DNA of 32,846 nucleotides from Fibrobacter sp. (GCA_017520105.1 JAFWRL010000273.1:1-32846), one strand, 5' to 3'. Positions 1 through 8,092 are shown, numbered from the stretch's first letter. Notes: generated from the letters alone by a model not told the origin. Translations and numbers: made by a program.

Positions 1-46
1 CAATGCCCGCGGTGCCTACTACGGAAAGAAAGTTCTGAAGAAGTAG
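1..46 (+). CDS. C-terminal tail of an unidentified protein (partial)
   Basis: An open frame enters from the left edge and ends at the TAG at 44-46. Only the last 14 residues are visible (NARGAYYGKKVLKK), a basic, Tyr-containing tail. This is too short to assign a family. The frame is inferred from the stop codon and from the sensible residues before it. The sequence that follows is intergenic repeat, which supports a genuine gene end here. Confidence 0.45.
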   Translation, partial: NARGAYYGKKVLKK

Positions 47-54
47 ACCTGCGC

Positions 55-89
55 GTCATCCTGAGGGCGCAAGCCCGAAGGATCCAGTG
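55..89. repeat. Dispersed GTCATCCTGA/GGATCCAGT palindrome, single-arm copy
   Basis: This is one arm of the window's main dispersed repeat. It reads GTC, ATCCT, GA, then stem GGGC with loop GCAA and stem GCCC, then GA, AGGAT, CCAGT. ATCCT and AGGAT pair, GGGC and GCCC pair, and the loop is a GNRA-type tetraloop. The two GA dinucleotides face each other as a symmetric internal loop. It lies in the gap between the left partial gene and mqnE. Confidence 0.75.
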
Positions 90-114
90 CTGTTTATACG
101 TTCGTGAAAAGGAG

Positions 115-136
115 ATGCCGGCACACTGGCCGGCAT
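115..136. repeat. CCGG-type palindrome
   Basis: ATGCCGG at 115-121 pairs with CCGGCAT at 130-136. A closely similar element (GATGCCG...CCGGCATGA) recurs at 13346-13370, so this belongs to a second dispersed palindrome family of the genome, distinct from the GGATCCAGT family. Confidence 0.6.
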
Positions 137-153
137 GACAATAAGCGAATGTC

Positions 154-186
154 AAGCCTGCCACGTCCTAGTGCGCGGGCTTTGTT
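154..186. terminator. Possible terminator hairpin between convergent genes
   Basis: AAGCCTGC (154-161) plus CAC (162-164) pairs with GTG (171-173) and GCGGGCTT (175-182), with one G-U pair and one bulged C. The T-run on the plus strand is short and interrupted (TTTGTTG). The element sits between the end of the left partial gene and the stop of mqnE, where a terminator is expected for both strands. The weak T-tract makes the call tentative. Confidence 0.4.
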
Positions 187-214
187 GTACACGCGCTTAA
201 AAACAACCTACTTT

Positions 215-1255
215 CTAAGAAAATCTTTCGTATAAAGCGTCTCGTTCCACCGGAACGAGGCCTTCGTTTTTTATAAGGCTTTGCATGCGTTCCGGGCTCA
301 TGCCAACGGGGACCGTGGCGCCTGCGGCATGCGTAATCTTTTCTTCGATAATCGTTCCGTCCAAATCCGAGGCTCCGGCATGGAGCGCCTTCATGGCTGT
401 CTCGATGCCCATCTGAATCCAGTAAGCTTTGATGTGCGGAAAATTGTCTAAGAACAAACGAGAAACGGCGACCGTGCGCAAGATGTCTTCTTCGCTTGTG
501 ATGTTCGGGACGATTTGATGGAGCGCATTGTGTTCCGGGTGATACACGAGCGGAATGAACGCGAAAAAGCCGGGGGCTTCGTCTTGCAGGTCGCGGAGCA
601 TTTTCATGTGCGCGATGCGATCTTCGATTTTTTCGATATGCCCGAACAGCATGGTCGCATTTGTCGGGATGCCGAGTTTGTGTGCGGCGCGGTGAACGTC
701 GAGCCATTCTTCGCCGGTTTCCTTACCTGGGCAAATTTTGTCGCGTACACTTTGTACTAAAATTTCGGCACCGCCGCCGGGGAGTGCGTCAAGGCCAGCG
801 TCTTTGAGCGTTGCCATGATTTGCTCGGGCGGCTGCTTGGAAATCTTTGCGAAGTGGCAAATTTCCACGGCGGTAAAAGCTTTCAAATTTGCGGACGGAA
901 ATTCCTTGCGGAGTTTGCGCAGCATTTCGATGTAGTAATCAAACGGATGGTCGGGATGGAGTCCGCCGACGATATGCAACTCGCGGGCGCCTCCGCGGAT
1001 AGCTTCGGCGGTCTTGTCGCGGATGGTTTCGTAATTCCAGTCGTAAGCGGTCGGGCTGTCTTTCTTGATGCGGCTGAAGGCGCAGAATTTGCAGTGCAGC
1101 ACGCAAACGTTCGTGTAGTTGATTTGGCGGTTGTTCACCCAATAGACGGACTTGCCGTGGCGCGCTTCTTTTTCGGCGTTGGCGCGTGCGCAAAGTTCAT
1201 CGAGCGGTGCGTTAAAAAATAAATCGAGAGCTTCTTGTTCTGAAATGCGAGACAT
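215..1255 (-). CDS. mqnE: Aminofutalosine synthase MqnE (radical SAM)
   Basis: The 346-residue protein has a radical-SAM cluster motif with Cys51, Cys55 and Cys58 in CVLHCKFCAF. It then has VGGLHPDHPFDYY and the LDALPGGGAEI segment typical of the futalosine-pathway radical SAM enzymes. The GGLHP...FDYY wording and the length fit MqnE, which joins a chorismate-derived enolpyruvyl benzoate to adenosine derived from SAM to give aminofutalosine. The paralogue MqnC usually reads QGG rather than VGG here. The pathway makes menaquinone, the likely acceptor for the Nuo complex at 19868-30206. The start is the ATG at 1255. There is no Shine-Dalgarno motif, but a TATATT box ends 6 nt before the ATG, so the mRNA may be leaderless. 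No other mqn gene is in the window. Confidence 0.9.
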   Translation of the reverse strand: MSRISEQEALDLFFNAPLDELCARANAEKEARHGKSVYWVNNRQINYTNVCVLHCKFCAFSRIKKDSPTAYDWNYETIRDKTAEAIRGGARELHIVGGLHPDHPFDYYIEMLRKLRKEFPSANLKAFTAVEICHFAKISKQPPEQIMATLKDAGLDALPGGGAEILVQSVRDKICPGKETGEEWLDVHRAAHKLGIPTNATMLFGHIEKIEDRIAHMKMLRDLQDEAPGFFAFIPLVYHPEHNALHQIVPNITSEEDILRTVAVSRLFLDNFPHIKAYWIQMGIETAMKALHAGASDLDGTIIEEKITHAAGATVPVGMSPERMQSLIKNEGLVPVERDALYERFS

Positions 1256-1261
1256 GCGATA

Positions 1262-1350
1262 AATATAGTTACTAGTTAATAGTTACTAGTTACTAGAGAT
1301 TGTAATAGGAGCGTTTTAGTTGGCAGTTAACAGTTGGCAGTGGTTAGGTT
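1262..1350. repeat. Short tandem AGTTACT/AGTTAAT repeats abutting mqnE start
   Basis: Directly upstream of the mqnE start is a run of imperfect 7-10 nt units (AGTTACT, AGTTAAT, AGTTACT, AGTTACTAG), followed at 1318-1350 by GGCAGTTAACAGTT and GGCAGTGGTTAGG units. Similar low-complexity units abut the starts of nuoN and nuoA. The TATATT box of the presumed mqnE promoter lies at the inner end (1262-1267). Confidence 0.6.
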
Positions 1351-1369
1351 ACAGATAGGAAATGTGTGC

Positions 1370-1450
1370 GTCATCCTGAACAACGTGATATACGATACTT
1401 GGGACTTCAGTCCCTTAGTAGAGTTAGGTTCGAAGGAGCAGAATCCAGTG
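1370..1450. repeat. Interrupted copy of the GGATCCAGT palindrome
   Basis: The copy begins GTC-ATCCT-GA-AC-AAC-GT-GA as in the short form, but about 45 nt intervene before the closing AGGA...AATCCAGTG half. The insertion contains its own hairpin, GGGAC-TTCA-GTCCC. The closing half is also altered (AGGAGCAGAATCC instead of AGGATCC). Confidence 0.6.
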
Positions 1451-1468
1451 AATTTTAGGAATATGCAT

Positions 1469-1500
1469 AAAAAAACGCAGATTAAAATCTGCGCTTTTTA
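1469..1500 (-). terminator. Rho-independent terminator of the initiator tRNA gene
   Basis: CGCAGATT (1476-1483) and AATCTGCG (1486-1493) form an 8-bp stem with a 2-nt loop as written. Read on the minus strand, the stem follows the tRNA 3' end by a few bases and is followed by a run of T. The opposite flank also has T residues, so it could work in both directions. Confidence 0.75.
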
Positions 1501-1501
1501 G

Positions 1502-1575
<74 letters not shown>

Positions 1576-1589
1576 TCGAGGTTGTCCCA

Positions 1590-1618
1590 TATATAGAAAA
1601 AAATCATAGATTTGGCAA
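1590..1618 (-). promoter_or_regulatory. Promoter of the initiator tRNA
   Basis: On the minus strand TTGCCA (1613-1618) is followed after exactly 17 nt by TATATA (1590-1595), 14 nt before the mature tRNA 5' end. The TATAT-type -10 matches those proposed upstream of the barrel genes. Confidence 0.65.
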
Positions 1619-1690
1619 CCCTGCGGAGCGGCTTAAAAGGTCGAATAAGTTTTTTTTATGTTTTTTTCGCCATTTTTGCGCGGTTTTCTG

Positions 1691-2845
1691 CTATACGAAC
1701 TTTTTCAGAATGTGCTTGCTTGCATAGAAATAATCAATTCCACTGATGATTGTAATGGTGGTGATGATGCCCATTACGACAACGGGGAACTGTAGCCAGA
1801 TGTTTTCGAAACCGGGGATTAGTGCGCGTATTGGATCGATGGCGCCGAGCAAAATCGCGACGATGCCAATGCCTTGCAGTGCTGTTTTCCATTTGCCGCT
1901 GCGGCGTGCTGGCATCACGAGGCCTTCGCTGGCGGCGAGCGTCCTCAGTGTTTCTACGCTGGATTCGCGGAAGTAGATTAGCGCGACCATCCACACCGGC
2001 GCATATCCTGTCGCGATGAAGCACATGAAAATCGTCATGTTCGAAATCTTGTCACTGAACGGGTCAAGGTACTTGCCGAGCGTGCTGACTTCGCCCATGG
2101 CGCGGGCGAGCTTGCCGTCGAGATAGTCGGTGAGCATGAAGCCGAGCACCATTACGAGTGCAAGCACTTTGAACACGATGCTGTTGTTGCTGTAGTCCAA
2201 ATCGTTATCGTAGAAGAACACCCAGAGGAAAAACGGTGTGAGCACGATGCGGCTCATGGTGAGCTGGCTTGCAATCGAAAGCGGTTTGCGGTGTGCCGGG
2301 TCGCGGTAGTACCAGTAGGCGTATGCAGCGGTGGAGGCGGCAATCAGCAAAATGGAAATGACCATCATGATTTGCTGGAAGTTTTCCAGGTTCAGCAAAT
2401 AGACGCCCATCGTGATAGTGATGGACAGGTTGGCGAGTTTGCTCCAGCGGCGTTTGCGGGGGAGTTGCTTGCCTTCGCGGAGAACGCCCAGTGAGAACAA
2501 AGTATGTGAAATCAGTCGGGCCAGCAATACGGCGCAGCCGACGCCCAAAATTTTTTCGGCACTCTCGTTCTGGAGCAGGTCGCGCACGAAAATGCTGGTC
2601 ATCACGGTGAACTGCAAAAAGCCATCGATAGTATTGAGCCAAAGCCTGTAATAAGGTTTTTCAATTTCTTGGAAACGAAGCTGGTAGAGGTTGACCCAGC
2701 CCATGATAAGCGCAATTCCGACGAAGGAACATGCCATTGTCGTCCAGCCTTTCCAAATGAATATTATGACGCAGATAAATACGAGTGCTCGCAAGACGCT
2801 CCAAATGCGCGAGCGCAGACGTACGTCTGATGTTTTTTCGGTCAT
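1691..2845 (-). CDS. CDP-alcohol phosphatidyltransferase, PgsA-like, with extra N-terminal membrane domain
   Basis: The C-terminal half carries the complete family signature: Asp240, Asp243-Gly244, Ala247-Arg248, Gly257, Asp261 and Asp265, spaced D-x2-DG-x2-AR-x8-G-x3-D-x3-D. It is preceded by SQLTMSRIVLTPFF and followed by GKWKTALQ, as in phosphatidylglycerophosphate synthases. The protein should transfer a phospho-alcohol (probably glycerol-3-phosphate) onto CDP-diacylglycerol in the inner membrane. At 384 residues it is about twice the usual PgsA length. Residues 1-180 add several hydrophobic segments with no motif I recognise. Its ATG overlaps the recN stop (ATGA), and GGAGA lies just upstream within recN, so the two genes are translationally coupled. 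The exact alcohol substrate is uncertain. Confidence 0.82.
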   Translation of the reverse strand: MTEKTSDVRLRSRIWSVLRALVFICVIIFIWKGWTTMACSFVGIALIMGWVNLYQLRFQEIEKPYYRLWLNTIDGFLQFTVMTSIFVRDLLQNESAEKILGVGCAVLLARLISHTLFSLGVLREGKQLPRKRRWSKLANLSITITMGVYLLNLENFQQIMMVISILLIAASTAAYAYWYYRDPAHRKPLSIASQLTMSRIVLTPFFLWVFFYDNDLDYSNNSIVFKVLALVMVLGFMLTDYLDGKLARAMGEVSTLGKYLDPFSDKISNMTIFMCFIATGYAPVWMVALIYFRESSVETLRTLAASEGLVMPARRSGKWKTALQGIGIVAILLGAIDPIRALIPGFENIWLQFPVVVMGIITTITIISGIDYFYASKHILKKFV

Positions 2846-4491
2846 AGATTATTCTCCAACAGTTGCTTTGCGTGCGTTCGGACGGTTTCGGACGTTCCAC
2901 CTAACATTCTAGCAATTTCTTCGATGCGTCCGTTCTTGTCGAGGTCGGTAATGGACGTAAAAGTCCTTCCGTCAACTTCTTTCTTGCTCACGGCGAGCTG
3001 ATTTTCGGCGCGGCTGGCCACTTGATGCAGGTGGGTGATGGTGAGCACCTGGTGGTGCTTGCCGAGATTCCGCAATGCTTCGCCGATGCTGTTGCCCGTT
3101 TCGCCCGAAATTCCGGAATCGACTTCGTCAAAAATCAAAAGCGGAACTTTGTCGAGGTCGGCCATGACGCTCTTGATGGCGAGCAGCACGCGGCTGAGTT
3201 CGCCGCCGGACACGGCCTTTTGCAGCGACTTTTCGCCTTCGCCCGGGTTCGGGGCGAGCAAAAACTCGATGCGGTCGGCGCCGTTTGCGGTAGGGGCCTG
3301 TTCCGTGATGCTTGTGAAAAATTTAGCTTTCGGCATGCCGAGGCTCTGTAACATCTCTTGCACGGCGCTGTCGAATTTAAGAGCTGTTTCTCGGCGCTTC
3401 TCGGTGAGACTTGCTGCGAGGCGGTAGGTCTCGGCCTTGTGCGCGTCGGCCTTTCGCTTGAGTTCGTCGAGGTCGGCATCCAGGTTTTCGAGACTGTCGA
3501 GTTCCTGTTTACGTTGTTCGGTGAGCGCGATAAGCCCGGCCACGTCAGTGCGGTACTTGCGCTTGAATTTTTGGATGAGCGCAATTCTGGAATTGGCGCG
3601 GTCGATTTCGACGGGGCTCATGGACTTTGCGGGGCGGAGCCTCTGCAAGTCCTTGCATATTCCTTCGAATGGGTCAGCAACTTCGACGAGGGCATTCAAG
3701 TCTTCTTCGTAATGCGGAATCTTTTGGGCGAGACTGCGCAACTTGTACTGAAGGTTCTGGACCTGTTCCAAAATCCCGTTGTCGCAGCCGATGAGCGCTT
3801 GGATTTCGTTCAGCAGATTGTGCTCGGCTTCGCTCTTGCTTGCTGCCGTGACTTTGTCTTCCAGTTCTTCTTCTTCGCCATCACGGAGTGCGGCCTTCGA
3901 AAGTTCATCGTACTGGAATTTTAAGAAGTCTTTCTGTGCGGCGAGTTCCTTGGCGCGGGATTCGGTCTTTTCGATTTCTGCTAGAACGCCGTTCCAGGCG
4001 TTGTAGCTTTGGGTGTAGTTGGCAAGCAGTTCGCTGTTGCCGGCGTATTCGTCGAGCATCTTGGCGTGCGTGCGGATGTCGCGCAACAATAGCTGTTCGC
4101 TCTGCCCGTGCATCTGGATTAGCGATTCTCCTAGCTCCTGCAAGTCCGTAAGGCTTACGACGGAACCGTTGACGCGGGCGCGTCCTTTGCCGTTTTCAAG
4201 AATTTCGCGGCGGATAATGAGTTCGTCATCATCGTCGAGTTCGAGTTTTGCAAGAATCTGTTTGACGTCGGGCTCGTTGGAAATATCGAATGTTCCTTCG
4301 ATGACCGCTTTTTCTTCACCTGTGCGGACCATCGAAGCCTGCGACTTGTCTCCGCAGACCATGCGTAGCGCTTTCATCAGGACGGACTTGCCGGCGCCCG
4401 TTTCACCTGTAATCGCAGTAAATCCCTCATGGAAAGGGACCTCTGCCTCTGCTATCAATGTGAAACCGTTAATTGTAAGTTGCTTTAACAT
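2842..4491 (-). CDS. recN: DNA repair protein RecN
   Basis: This SMC-like ATPase acts in double-strand break repair. The Walker A motif GETGAGKS is at residues 29-36 in an N-terminal FTAITGETGAGKS context. A long central region rich in charged residues should form the coiled coil. The C-terminal lobe has the ABC signature (VSGGELSRV), Walker B with the catalytic Glu (LLIFDEVDSGISG) and the ITHLHQVA switch segment typical of RecN. The length (549) is normal for the family. The stop overlaps the downstream pgsA-like start by 4 nt. The start ATG at 4491 has no strong Shine-Dalgarno sequence. Confidence 0.95.
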   Translation of the reverse strand: MLKQLTINGFTLIAEAEVPFHEGFTAITGETGAGKSVLMKALRMVCGDKSQASMVRTGEEKAVIEGTFDISNEPDVKQILAKLELDDDDELIIRREILENGKGRARVNGSVVSLTDLQELGESLIQMHGQSEQLLLRDIRTHAKMLDEYAGNSELLANYTQSYNAWNGVLAEIEKTESRAKELAAQKDFLKFQYDELSKAALRDGEEEELEDKVTAASKSEAEHNLLNEIQALIGCDNGILEQVQNLQYKLRSLAQKIPHYEEDLNALVEVADPFEGICKDLQRLRPAKSMSPVEIDRANSRIALIQKFKRKYRTDVAGLIALTEQRKQELDSLENLDADLDELKRKADAHKAETYRLAASLTEKRRETALKFDSAVQEMLQSLGMPKAKFFTSITEQAPTANGADRIEFLLAPNPGEGEKSLQKAVSGGELSRVLLAIKSVMADLDKVPLLIFDEVDSGISGETGNSIGEALRNLGKHHQVLTITHLHQVASRAENQLAVSKKEVDGRTFTSITDLDKNGRIEEIARMLGGTSETVRTHAKQLLENNL

Positions 4492-4527
4492 GTTGTATAA
4501 GTTAAAAATAAATAATATCAGCTATGG

Positions 4528-4579
4528 GGTATGGGGTCGCTCGTAAACTCGCTTTGAGGTCGCTTCGCGAGCCCATACC
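4528..4579. repeat. GGTATGGG/CCCATACC inverted repeat
   Basis: GGTATGG plus GCTCG (4539-4543) pairs with CGAGC (4568-4572) plus CCATACC (4573-4579), enclosing GTCGCT-rich sequence. The inner GCTCGTAAACT...GAGGTC wording resembles GCTCGTGAGACT...GAGGTC at 16604-16624, so both may belong to one dispersed family. It lies between trmB and recN. Confidence 0.55.
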
Positions 4580-4593
4580 TGAAAACCTAATCC

Positions 4594-5388
4594 CTATTTC
4601 TCAAATTCAATAATACTTCTATATATCGGGCGGCCTTCTTTCTTGTACTTGCGTTCAAAGCCTGTCATGATGCCTTCGGTGGGTTCAGCCGTGTTGCGGA
4701 CAAGGACCTTGCATGCCGGGAATGCGTCGAATGTTTCGAGCGCGATTTCGTTGTATTCCTTGTGGTCGGTGCCCCAGTAGAACTTGCGCTTGCCGGGCTT
4801 CAAACAGCGTGCGACTTCGGCGAGAAAATCGGGACGGAGCAAACGGTTTTTGTGGTGGCGTTCCTTTGGCCACGGATCCGGGAAATACATGTGGAAAGCA
4901 TCGACGGTGTTGTCCTTCATGGCATCGCGCAAGAAGTAGAAAACGTCACCGCGCAACATGGCGGCATTGCCCTGTGCTACGATTCCGCGTTTTTCCATGC
5001 GCTTGTGTGCGAAGGCTGCCCACGTGAAATCCCATTCGCTACCCATGATAAAGTAATCCGGATGCATCTCGGCGTAGTCCGTCATGAAGTTGCCCTTGCC
5101 GCTTCCTATTTCCACTTCGATGTGTCCGTTTTCGTTCGGGAACATGTCCTTCCAGGTGAAGTCGAGTTTGTGCGGCAAACCGTCCGGCGTCTTGATTGGC
5201 TTGCGGTCGCCATTCGTGCGGAACACGTAATGCCACAGCGCCTTCATTTGCGGGTCCTGGCTCAAGTCGCGGTAAAACTCTGGAATCACGACTTCCTTCG
5301 GCGCCTTTTCTTCTTCTAAATTTTCGTTGTTGATTTCTTCTGCCATGTTTTTGTTCTCTGTTTTAAAATTTTTCGGATTCCTTGACAT
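4594..5388 (-). CDS. trmB: tRNA (guanine-N7-)-methyltransferase TrmB
   Basis: TrmB makes m7G46 in the tRNA variable loop using SAM. Visible motifs are the SAM-binding EIGSGKGNF near residues 93-101, GSEWD around 116-120, GNAAML at 140-144, and the diagnostic FPDPWPKERHHKNR near 169-182, followed by the terminal-domain segment GTDHKEY. The length of 264 includes an acidic N-terminal extension of about 35 residues. An alternative ATG at 5346 (MAEEINN) would remove 14 residues. Neither start has a strong Shine-Dalgarno site, so the first Met is provisional. The gene is surrounded on both sides by repeat-rich gaps and is probably transcribed alone. Confidence 0.95.
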   Translation of the reverse strand: MSRNPKNFKTENKNMAEEINNENLEEEKAPKEVVIPEFYRDLSQDPQMKALWHYVFRTNGDRKPIKTPDGLPHKLDFTWKDMFPNENGHIEVEIGSGKGNFMTDYAEMHPDYFIMGSEWDFTWAAFAHKRMEKRGIVAQGNAAMLRGDVFYFLRDAMKDNTVDAFHMYFPDPWPKERHHKNRLLRPDFLAEVARCLKPGKRKFYWGTDHKEYNEIALETFDAFPACKVLVRNTAEPTEGIMTGFERKYKKEGRPIYRSIIEFEK

Positions 5389-5396
5389 CTTATTTT

Positions 5397-5484
5397 GTCA
5401 TGCTGAGGCAAAGCTGAAGCATCCAGTTAAGTATTCTTGATGGATTTGTACTGGATCCTTCGTCCCTACGGTCCTCAGGATGAC
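5397..5484. repeat. Two-arm GGATCCAGT palindrome
   Basis: Two arms face each other: the first has ATGCT paired with AGCAT, and the second (read on the minus strand) has ATCCT paired with AGGAT. In each arm GA dinucleotides flank the inner segment. The arms can also pair with one another over most of their length, giving a long hairpin between trmB and the RNase Z-like gene. Confidence 0.75.
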
Positions 5485-5516
5485 GCCTGACTCCTAAAAT
5501 CCCTCTCGTCTATCCT

Positions 5517-6404
5517 CTAAACAAACGCTACAATTTTCTCCTTGAACTTGTCCGGAATCCCCTTGTCCAGCGCATCGCGGATATGCCTCTCGGAATACTT
5601 CATCGAAAAATGACTCAAGATGATTTTTTCGCACTTGATTTCGTCGCCAAGTTCGTTGAGCGCGTTGACGATGTCTTTCAAGTGGCTGTGGCCCTTCTTT
5701 TTGCTCATCGCCTCTTCGCCCTCGTCGAGGAACGTGCATTCCGTAATGAGCACTTTCGACTGGAAAACGTGGCTGTTGTCAAGCAGACTTTCGCCAAGGC
5801 AGTCTCCCATAAAGCTTACGAGCGGTTCATAGACTTCGCGCGTGATTTCGACGCCGTTCTTGCGGAGTTCGATAATTTCGGTCGCGGTCTTCCCGAGGAA
5901 TTCGTCCTTGAGTTTTTTCTTGTAAAAATACAGCGTGCCGCCCATCGCCGGGATGGAATGCTTGACTTCGAACGGTTCCAGTGCGATTTCCTTGCGGTAT
6001 CTCAAAAATTGCCTGTTACCTGCCTTGACGGGCTCTATCTCCGGATAACGGAATTTCGTCTCGGCCACGCCTTCGAAAATCGCTTCCGCCTTAATCCATT
6101 CCTTGGCGTTTTCGCTAATGAATTCCGGCATGTAATAGACACTGTCGCGTTCGACGCCCATCATCTTGCGGAGGCTGTGGTGACGCATCAGGCAACGGGC
6201 GTGGTCGCCGTGCGCATGTGTCAGGAACACGTGGTCCAGTGGAATCGCCGAAAGCGGGCATTCTCCCATGTCGATGCAAAAGTCCAGTTCGGGAATCTGG
6301 ATGTAGGTCGCTAGCCCGGAAATCGAGAATCCGGAAATCGGCGAGCAGGGCGTATCGACGTGAATCTGCCGCAAAGCGTTATGTATGTACTTGTTTTCGT
6401 TCAC
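5517..6404 (-). CDS. RNase Z-like metallo-beta-lactamase-fold hydrolase
   Basis: The metal-binding motif HAHGDH follows VFLT, and later ITECTFLDEGEE, GHSHLKDI and ILSHFSMKYSER match the short-form RNase Z layout (distal Asp/Glu and His ligands, HFS box). RNase Z trims tRNA 3' trailers. That suits a genome whose visible tRNA lacks encoded CCA. The open frame runs up to an ATG at 6494, but the first 30 codons would overlap the terminator hairpin at 6457-6489. I therefore prefer the GTG at 6404 (VNENKYIHN), giving 295 residues, close to the family size. That start has no clear Shine-Dalgarno. Function as tRNase rather than another MBL hydrolase is inferred from motif wording only. Confidence 0.75.
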   Translation of the reverse strand: MNENKYIHNALRQIHVDTPCSPISGFSISGLATYIQIPELDFCIDMGECPLSAIPLDHVFLTHAHGDHARCLMRHHSLRKMMGVERDSVYYMPEFISENAKEWIKAEAIFEGVAETKFRYPEIEPVKAGNRQFLRYRKEIALEPFEVKHSIPAMGGTLYFYKKKLKDEFLGKTATEIIELRKNGVEITREVYEPLVSFMGDCLGESLLDNSHVFQSKVLITECTFLDEGEEAMSKKKGHSHLKDIVNALNELGDEIKCEKIILSHFSMKYSERHIRDALDKGIPDKFKEKIVAFV

Positions 6405-6456
6405 TTTTTTACCGCACGATAATTTAGCAAATAACGTTGGATAAAAAATGACATCT

Positions 6457-6489
6457 ATAAAAAAGAAATCCCGGAACGGAGTCCGGGAT
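6457..6489 (-). terminator. Terminator of the lipoprotein gene
   Basis: ATCCCGGA (6468-6475) and TCCGGGAT (6482-6489) form an 8-bp stem with a 6-nt loop. Read on the minus strand it lies just downstream of the lipoprotein stop and is followed by TTTCTTTTTTAT. Confidence 0.8.
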
Positions 6490-6512
6490 AACAAACATCT
6501 GGAATGCGACCT

Positions 6513-7094
6513 TTACTTTGCCGAAACGATATTGTCGAAGTCGGAGCAGGCCATGGTTTCGATATTCACACCCATTGCCTTGCTGCGGGTCCTGTCGTTA
6601 CCTCTCTTTTCGGGAATGCGGAAGCAGAAGTCGTACTTGTTTCCCTTGTCGGTCGGAATCCCCATTTTGAAAATGCGGAGGCGTTCGTAACCTTTGCGGG
6701 TGATTTCATGGTAGTCGTATGTGTTCTTGACGCGTTCGAGGCGCTTCGCCTGACTGAATTCAAGTTCGTTGTTGATGGGTCCTTCGAGGATAATCGGCAA
6801 GGAATTCTGGAAGCGGAGTTCTAGCTTGCCGTTCGTCTTGACGATGGACGTTTCGGACGGCTTGATGAGGTAGCGCTGTTGCGGAATGTTACGGTAGGCG
6901 ATGTTGTGGCTTGACGCCTTGCGCACGCCGCAGACTTCGCGCATGTCAGGGTCGGCATGGAAGTCGATGTCGCGGCAGATGGGGGGGAGGTCGGTCGGAA
7001 TTTCGAGTTCATCCCCTTTTTGGGAGGAACCGCCGCAACCGACTAACGTTGAAATTGCAAGGACGCAAAAAGGCAACAAATTTTTTTTCTTCAT
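6513..7094 (-). CDS. Hypothetical lipoprotein
   Basis: The N-terminus is a textbook lipoprotein signal: a Lys-rich start (MKKK), a hydrophobic core and the lipobox LVGC with Cys20, followed by GGSSQKG. The mature part has about 173 residues with four scattered Cys, no transmembrane segment and no motif I recognise. It is probably anchored in the outer membrane or periplasm. It is a single-gene unit with its own terminator at 6457-6489. The long AT-rich gap before it (7095-7285) is shared with the divergent exonuclease gene. Confidence 0.8.
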   Translation of the reverse strand: MKKKNLLPFCVLAISTLVGCGGSSQKGDELEIPTDLPPICRDIDFHADPDMREVCGVRKASSHNIAYRNIPQQRYLIKPSETSIVKTNGKLELRFQNSLPIILEGPINNELEFSQAKRLERVKNTYDYHEITRKGYERLRIFKMGIPTDKGNKYDFCFRIPEKRGNDRTRSKAMGVNIETMACSDFDNIVSAK

Positions 7095-7285
7095 GTTCGT
7101 AAATATAAGATTATTATACTACAAAACGATTTTTTTTTTGAATTTGTGAAAAAATACGTGTATTTTTCTGTCTTTAACTGCATATTGTAAAATTTTATTA
7201 ACAAAATGTAGCATATAAATGCATTAACCCTTTGGAGTTTGAAAAAATATTCTATCTTTGGCGTTGAAAATGAGATTGGTGTAAA

Positions 7286-8092
7286 ATGAAAATATACAGT
7301 TGGAATGTCAATGGAATTCGTTCCGCACTGAAGAAGGGCTTTGATGATTGGTTCACTGCGGCCGATCCCGATGTGCTCTGTCTTCAGGAAGTTCGGGCCG
7401 AAAAAAGCCAAGTTGCCGAAGTGGCAAACCGCGAAGGCTACTACACTTACTGGAACGCGTGCAAACGCAAGAAAGGTTACAGCGGTGTAGCAGTCTATTC
7501 CAAGATTGAGCCCGATGCTGTCAACTACGGCTTTGAAATCGAGGAATTCGATGAAGAAGGCCGTGTGCTCCAGCTGGTGTTCCCGGACTGGGTTCTCAAC
7601 TGTATTTACTTCCCGAACGGCGGCCAGGGCGATGACCGCCTGGATTACAAACTCCGTTTTTACGATGCTTTCCTGGAAAATTCCAAGCAGTGGCTACGCG
7701 ACGGCAAGCATGTGGTGACCGTTGGCGATTACAATACGTGCCACAAGGAAATAGATATTGCACGCCCCAAGGAAAACGAGAACGTGAGCGGTTTCTTGCC
7801 GATTGAACGCGCGTGGATGGACAAGTACGTCGAGGACGGCTTTGTCGATACGTTCCGCACGCTGCACCCGGATACCCGCGATGCCTATTCGTGGTGGTCG
7901 AATCGCTTCGGCGCCCGTGAACGCAACGTCGGTTGGCGCCTGGATTACGCTTTTGTCGATGCAGCCCTCATGCCGAACGTGGTGAGTTCCGAAATTCATA
8001 GCAACGTGATGGGCTCGGACCATTGTCCGATTAGTTTGGAACTGGAACCGCCGTTTTTGCCGATTCCGATAAAAAAGAGCGAAGATATCTAA
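7286..8092 (+). CDS. xth: Exodeoxyribonuclease III / AP endonuclease
   Basis: This 268-residue EEP-superfamily nuclease cuts at abasic sites and degrades 3' ends in base-excision repair. Catalytic motifs appear in order: SWNVNGIR (Asn7), LQE with Glu35, IYFPNG (Tyr108), GDYNTCH (Asp148, Asn150), YSWWS, GWRLDY (Asp220) and GSDHCP (Asp245-His246). The combination with NGG after the Tyr resembles the ExoA/XthA branch. It is monocistronic, divergent from the lipoprotein gene, and ends before a hairpin terminator. The region before its ATG lacks a strong Shine-Dalgarno motif. Confidence 0.93.
   Translation: MKIYSWNVNGIRSALKKGFDDWFTAADPDVLCLQEVRAEKSQVAEVANREGYYTYWNACKRKKGYSGVAVYSKIEPDAVNYGFEIEEFDEEGRVLQLVFPDWVLNCIYFPNGGQGDDRLDYKLRFYDAFLENSKQWLRDGKHVVTVGDYNTCHKEIDIARPKENENVSGFLPIERAWMDKYVEDGFVDTFRTLHPDTRDAYSWWSNRFGARERNVGWRLDYAFVDAALMPNVVSSEIHSNVMGSDHCPISLELEPPFLPIPIKKSEDI

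Noticed and set aside
215..1255. MqnC (cyclic dehypoxanthinylfutalosine synthase)
   Set aside because: MqnC is a close paralogue, but the VGGLHP...FDYY segment and GAEI context fit MqnE better; a phylogeny would settle it.
5517..6494. RNase Z-like frame starting at the ATG at 6494
   Set aside because: The first 30 codons would cross the terminator hairpin of the preceding gene and look non-coding; the GTG at 6404 gives a normal family length.
7095..7285. Possible small gene or RNA in the AT-rich gap
   Set aside because: No convincing frame, hairpin or paired -35/-10 seen; a frame on the minus strand (7091-7411) overlaps the exonuclease gene and lacks features.
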